Made by a program: the position numbers and the translations under genes. Of a stretch of DNA of 64,000 nucleotides, positions 59,906 to 64,000 are shown piece by piece; the first letter of the stretch is position 1; every line of letters starts with the position of its first letter. The notes beneath the pieces were generated by a model, which did not search any database, was not told the origin of the DNA, and saw only the letters and a list, made by a program, of their open reading frames with translations. Source of the stretch: Phoronis australis. Taxonomy: Eukaryota; Phoronida; Phoronidae. Where the stretch lies: the NCBI GenBank assembly GCA_002633005.1, contig NMRA01000300.1, forward strand, positions 74,336 to 138,335, in the 5' to 3' direction.

Positions 59906-60367
59906 TCAATGGCAAGTATAGAATGTTCTCGTAATCTCACAAGTCTGACAGATGACTTCACAGCAATAGATCAGACGACATTTGCAATTAATAGTGGAGT
60001 TGACACTATGGCGCTTGTAACCACGGCCACAACACATAATCTCACAACCTCCAACGCCCATAGAATCGGGATTGCACTGTCTACCTCGGGTCCCCGAAGT
60101 GCCGAATCGTTTGTTTGGCTTACAGAAGTTAGGCGAACGCTCCGAATAAACCAAGTCTTCACGGAGCGGCCTCTTTATTGAACTGCCTTCGGGAATTAAC
60201 GACCGACCGTCGTTCGAACTGACCACCTTAACGGCGCCATCGAATTTTTCTTTAAGTCTGTTTCCGACTTCTCTAAATAATGGCATTTTTCTCCAACACG
60301 TCTTTATGTTGCAAGAGCCAGTCAGGCCGTGGCATTGGCAGTCAAGTTTCATATGTTTTGTGACACT
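59906..60367 (-). CDS. Wnt6: Wnt6-like terminal coding exon (partial gene)
   Basis: The acceptor cttttcag ends at 60368; the exon begins AGT (phase 0), and TGA is at 59906-59908. The 153 residues start SVTKHMKLDCQCHGLTGSC and contain KMPLFREVGNRLKEKF, VVSSNDGRSLIP, DLVYSERSPNFC, GTRGRQCN, CEIMCCGRGY and a C-terminus ending YTCH. All 16 cysteines expected in this part of a Wnt are present, with one NST sequon. The FREVGxRLxEKF and NDGRSLIP stretches fit Wnt6 better than Wnt9 or Wnt10. Thr replaces the Porcupine-modified Ser in CHGxSGSC. No earlier exon was recognised on this strand up to 64000, so the last intron exceeds 3.6 kb or the exons are beyond the window. It lies convergent with Wnt1, 4.3 kb from its stop. 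Confidence 0.82.
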   Translation of the reverse strand, partial: SVTKHMKLDCQCHGLTGSCNIKTCWRKMPLFREVGNRLKEKFDGAVKVVSSNDGRSLIPEGSSIKRPLREDLVYSERSPNFCKPNKRFGTSGTRGRQCNPDSMGVGGCEIMCCGRGYKRHSVNSTINCKCRLIYCCEVICQTCEITRTFYTCH

Positions 60368-63300
60368 CTGAAAAGTAAAAACAACAGTGATAGTTACATC
60401 TGTCCTACAGGGACCTCACGGCTCATTCAATCATCAATTATGCGATTGGATTTTGGCGCGGAAACAAATTCAAAAATCTAAGTCAGGTGTCATATACGAT
60501 GATACTGATTGGTCATTTTTTGTATCGTAGCTTTTCTTTAAACGGTAGTTCAAAGGCTGTGATTTGAGAGGCAGGCCGTAAAAAGCACCAAAACTGGAAA
60601 TGTTCCATGGTTAATAACCGTTGTGCTACAAATGATTGAAACAACTGATTTCTCAAAGTTTTCAAATTCGTTCTCTTCTCAAAATAGGGTCCCCCCACGA
60701 CTCTTCAACACAATAAAATAGCGACAAGGATGAACTACAGTGATATTATTCTAACTTCTGAGACTTGTGTGAAGTCTTCTGGGGAAATCACGTTCGCAGT
60801 AATATTGAAACTCGAGTTATCTCTTAACAACGGAAAGGTCTGCACTGAGATCGTGATTTTCTTTCACTTAAAAGATGGCGCTACACAACTTCCTCCTCAG
60901 ACCTTCCTCGAGCGACGGCATTGAGAATTTGACCCACGTGATCAACTGAAAGTCATTTATGCCAATTTGTTGTTTAGGTCTACATTCCTGATTTTATAGC
61001 GCCGGTAAAATGCCTCATTTCAACTGTCAGAAACACAATTGATGTTCTTAGGAATGAGTAAACAGGCGACGGTCTATTACCAAATTTTGCAGCTAACCCG
61101 GGCGGGACAAATCGTGTGGTACCACTGGAGTTGAACCATATAAAGTAAGACCAAGGACAATGAGTTTAGCCTGCGTTTTTACATGTTTTATTTGTATTAA
61201 GCAACAAGTCGAATGTTGAAAGGAATGAATGAAATTCGTCTGCTCTAGCTACCCACGGCCAAACAACAGAATCACATAACTTACCAGCACCAAAAAATCG
61301 GTTCCCAAGCAATGTTTATTGAAACTAAAATTAAATAGATAAATGTATGGTAAGCTTAGTATTGCTGAAATTACAGGAATACGACTCTTCGCAATCGTTA
61401 TTTCAAATGTTTCTAGAACGTTACTCTTGATAGTGAACAGCATTAGACAAGTCTAGGGGTACTTGAACCATGGGTTGTTAAACTAAGCTGTCACAAACAA
61501 TGTCCTGTTGTCAGATACGACTTCTTCTCTGCGTACTTGCTTTTCATGTTCTTGAACTTTGCTTGCGATTTAAATTGTTCGCCAATAAAACGCCAACAAT
61601 TCCGGCCATCAGCGGCTGAAACTAGGCTGCAGTGACAAGCAAACTTGTCAAGTCTAGTGTGGACTATTAACTTCCTGTCAGTTAGTGTGAAGCCTCGAGT
61701 TGAGAATTGCTTCCGATGTTCTATATTTTTTCTTTATTCCTGACATAATCCATGAATATTTGTCTTACATATCATTTTTTTCTGAGTTTCACTTTATATC
61801 ACTATTACTATAGTTAATATTTTACGTTATTTTCACGTATTGTTACCGTTTTATTTATTTTTTTATCTATTTTACACTATTTTTTGTTTCATGCCTTTCA
61901 TTTATTACATTATTTAGTTATTTCATACATTGCTTTACCGTGGGTACTATGGGAGAGTAGTTAATTTCACTGCTATCCACTATAAACGGATCTTTAATAA
62001 ATAAATAAATAAAAAGAAACGCTGCTCCATGTGGAACGCCAAGCCGGGCATGTGAGGGTGGGAACATATGAACAGTCACGTGATGTGCGCGGATGCCTTC
62101 CGCAGCAAAACGATGAAAACCCGATTTACCACAAGAGCCCACTCATTGCCGTAAAAGTTATTAAATTGACTGCCACATAATTATGTACCAATGGTTTTTT
62201 CATCCTGTTCGACAATAATCTTTTTGAAGACCAATCAAGCAATATAAAAATTATGGAATAGTTAGATGTTTTTAATGGGATATTATCGTCTTTACGGCCG
62301 CACATGCAGGATTAATGTTGATATAGCTAGACATGTTATTGATTTTGACCACAATCCTAAATCAACAAAAATTCGTTGTTTCTGTGATTTATTTTAAATC
62401 GCCAATTCTCGCCGTTGTTTGTCAGACATTTGATGAAATAAAGACCGTTGACCTTACCAGTTAAATGGCTAAAATACTCCGCAATTTTTCGAGTGCATTG
62501 GTTTATCGCTGACAGTAGAACTTAAGGCTGCAATGGCGGGGGTTTTAAGTTCCAATTCGCACTAAAGTTGATGTCTGAACTGATTTTTCTCGCCCATACT
62601 GTTCCTTCGAGCAGTCTGAGGCATTCCGTTCCCATCCGTTCACTTCTGCGCACGAATATCAAACATTAATTCAGTCAGTTATGCTTTGAACACATGACCA
62701 CAAAAGCGTTAGATTCCGTTCCCATGTTTCACAAAACAGAATAACTACAACGTACACTCACGAAATATCAAAGACAAATTAGCGTTATGGATTCTCGCAC
62801 CAAACGAAGTCCACCAGTTAACAATTTGACAAAGCGAACCCAGATACTGCTGTCTTTGGGGAGCTTTAAACAGGAACACGGCAATATTATCAAACGCACA
62901 TGTGCAGCCGGAAACAATAAAAGACTAATCATTCTAACATGGCCATAAAACAAACTTTGCCTTGGATACAGTCTTATCTTGCTGCTCATCATCTGAGAAC
63001 GTGTAGGAGAGAACTAGCTATCTCGTAGCCCGAAAACTATGCGAAAGTGTTTAAGTTAACTGAGAGTTCAGTGAAGTGCACGCCGTCTGGCGTGAGTAAT
63101 CCCTGTGCTCGTACTAACATCACACACAACACACTTTCCATGAACATCTGCATGTTTAAGAAGTAAAATAAACAAACTTTCCCTCGCGTGAATTGGGGAT
63201 TGTTTTTTTTTTCAAAAATCATTTGTCATTTTTATTGTGACTTGGATTTTTACAGAAAAGCCTTATTTTTTAAGCCTCATCTCTTCAGGAGAAGTAGCGA

Positions 63301-64000
63301 TTTTACCAGGTTTGCAAGGCACGACGTCATGTATTTTGGTGACGTCATGTATTTAGGTCTTTATGTATGCCTTCTAGACAACCGACGTCATCTCTAGTTG
63401 TACTTATTATTTTCCTGGCACCATACCTCCGCAAAGCTGTCATTTGAACGACTGTTTTTACTCCAATAACATAAGAAACCGAATCAGTGAACATCATAAT
63501 ATTCTGGCAAATACGATAGTTTTATTTTAAAATCTATCGTTCAAATAATTATATGGCTCTAGACATTCCAGGAAGTGATAACGGCGAAACATATGGATGA
63601 GAAGCAACCGGAAGCGATCGTCATAGCATTGAAGAAACATTTAAAGACACTCTTCCCGATCCATTTAAGATGAACATTTTATGGGAAAAAATAATATCTG
63701 AACAGAATTTTATCCAAACCTATTCCCGAACGAGTTTTGAGAAGAGCATTTTCTCGAATTATTAACACTGCATTTCGCCCTGTTCAGCTGGCTACCACCA
63801 CAAACTACAAGCAATGCGTACACGCACCGTATTCCACGTCTCAGTTTTAGCGCTGGCCCATCACAATAACCTCGAAAGTGATATATAAGTTGATGATGGC
63901 TTCGATGTTCTTATTGGTAACGCCGTGAAATAGAATACAATCTCAGTAAGAAATTATGGGACCGATTTTATGAGAGGAAAGGGCCTAATTCGATCTTCGT
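60368..64000. other. Presumed Wnt6 intron and right edge
   Basis: No Wnt blocks (RETAF, WGGC, HNN-AGR) or other domains were recognised on either strand. A T-rich tract occurs at about 61720-61920. Confidence 0.5.

Noticed and set aside
59909-60181. 90-codon plus-strand frame across the Wnt6 exon
   Set aside because: It is antisense to a clearly conserved Wnt coding exon and has no domain of its own.
1-64000. CRISPR arrays, operons, prokaryotic defence or toxin loci
   Set aside because: The tandem repeats are contiguous minisatellites without unique spacers, and all recognised genes are intron-split animal genes.

Overview
This is a 64 kb window of animal (bilaterian) nuclear DNA. Genes are split into short GT-AG exons with large introns, there are no operons, and the intergenic DNA is rich in MITEs, minisatellites and degenerate transposons. 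The gene families (a Wnt1/Wnt6 pair and a neuropeptide-S/CCAP-type rhodopsin GPCR), the AT-leaning composition and the transposon mix suggest a marine invertebrate such as amphioxus, a hemichordate or a lophotrochozoan. The sequence alone does not decide which. Two near-identical direct duplications joined by a single N, plus three larger N gaps, show that it is a draft assembly of a polymorphic genome.

Layout. 1-8771: no gene seen; a ~345-bp tandem repeat carrying GTACGTACAC motifs, a 21-bp minisatellite, a 1.66-kb THAP-bearing TIR transposon (copy A) and a small MITE. 8772-32486 (+): a complete nine-exon, 446-residue class A GPCR of the neuropeptide S receptor / crustacean cardioactive peptide receptor group. 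Its introns hold a LINE reverse-transcriptase remnant, two more THAP-family TIR elements (B and C, C with a nested MITE), a split THAP gene fragment and a ~1.28-kb foldback element. 32687-33886: a 600-bp direct duplication, probably two alleles joined in assembly. 33887-40964: no gene seen. 40965-55622 (+): a complete seven-exon Wnt1 gene (393 residues, 22 cysteines after the signal peptide), including a 39-nt in-frame microexon. 55623-59905: the intergenic interval between convergent genes, with a gapped G-rich palindromic MITE, a near-palindromic AATAAAAC..GTTTTATT polyadenylation candidate and a 37-bp tandem repeat. 59906-60367 (-): the 3' terminal coding exon of a second Wnt gene, best matched to Wnt6; its upstream exons were not found and probably lie past the right edge. 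60368-64000: presumed Wnt6 intron.

Biology. Wnt1 and Wnt6 are members of the ancient metazoan Wnt9-Wnt1-Wnt6-Wnt10 cluster, so their adjacency is expected, but here they lie tail to tail. Wnt1 keeps the acylation serine (Ser229). The Wnt6-like exon has threonine at the equivalent position (CHGLTGSC), the most interesting coding observation in the window. All splice phases for the GPCR and Wnt1 were checked by hand and stay in frame throughout. I did not find a new multi-gene system; the novelty lies in these coding details, the repeat architecture and the assembly artefacts.
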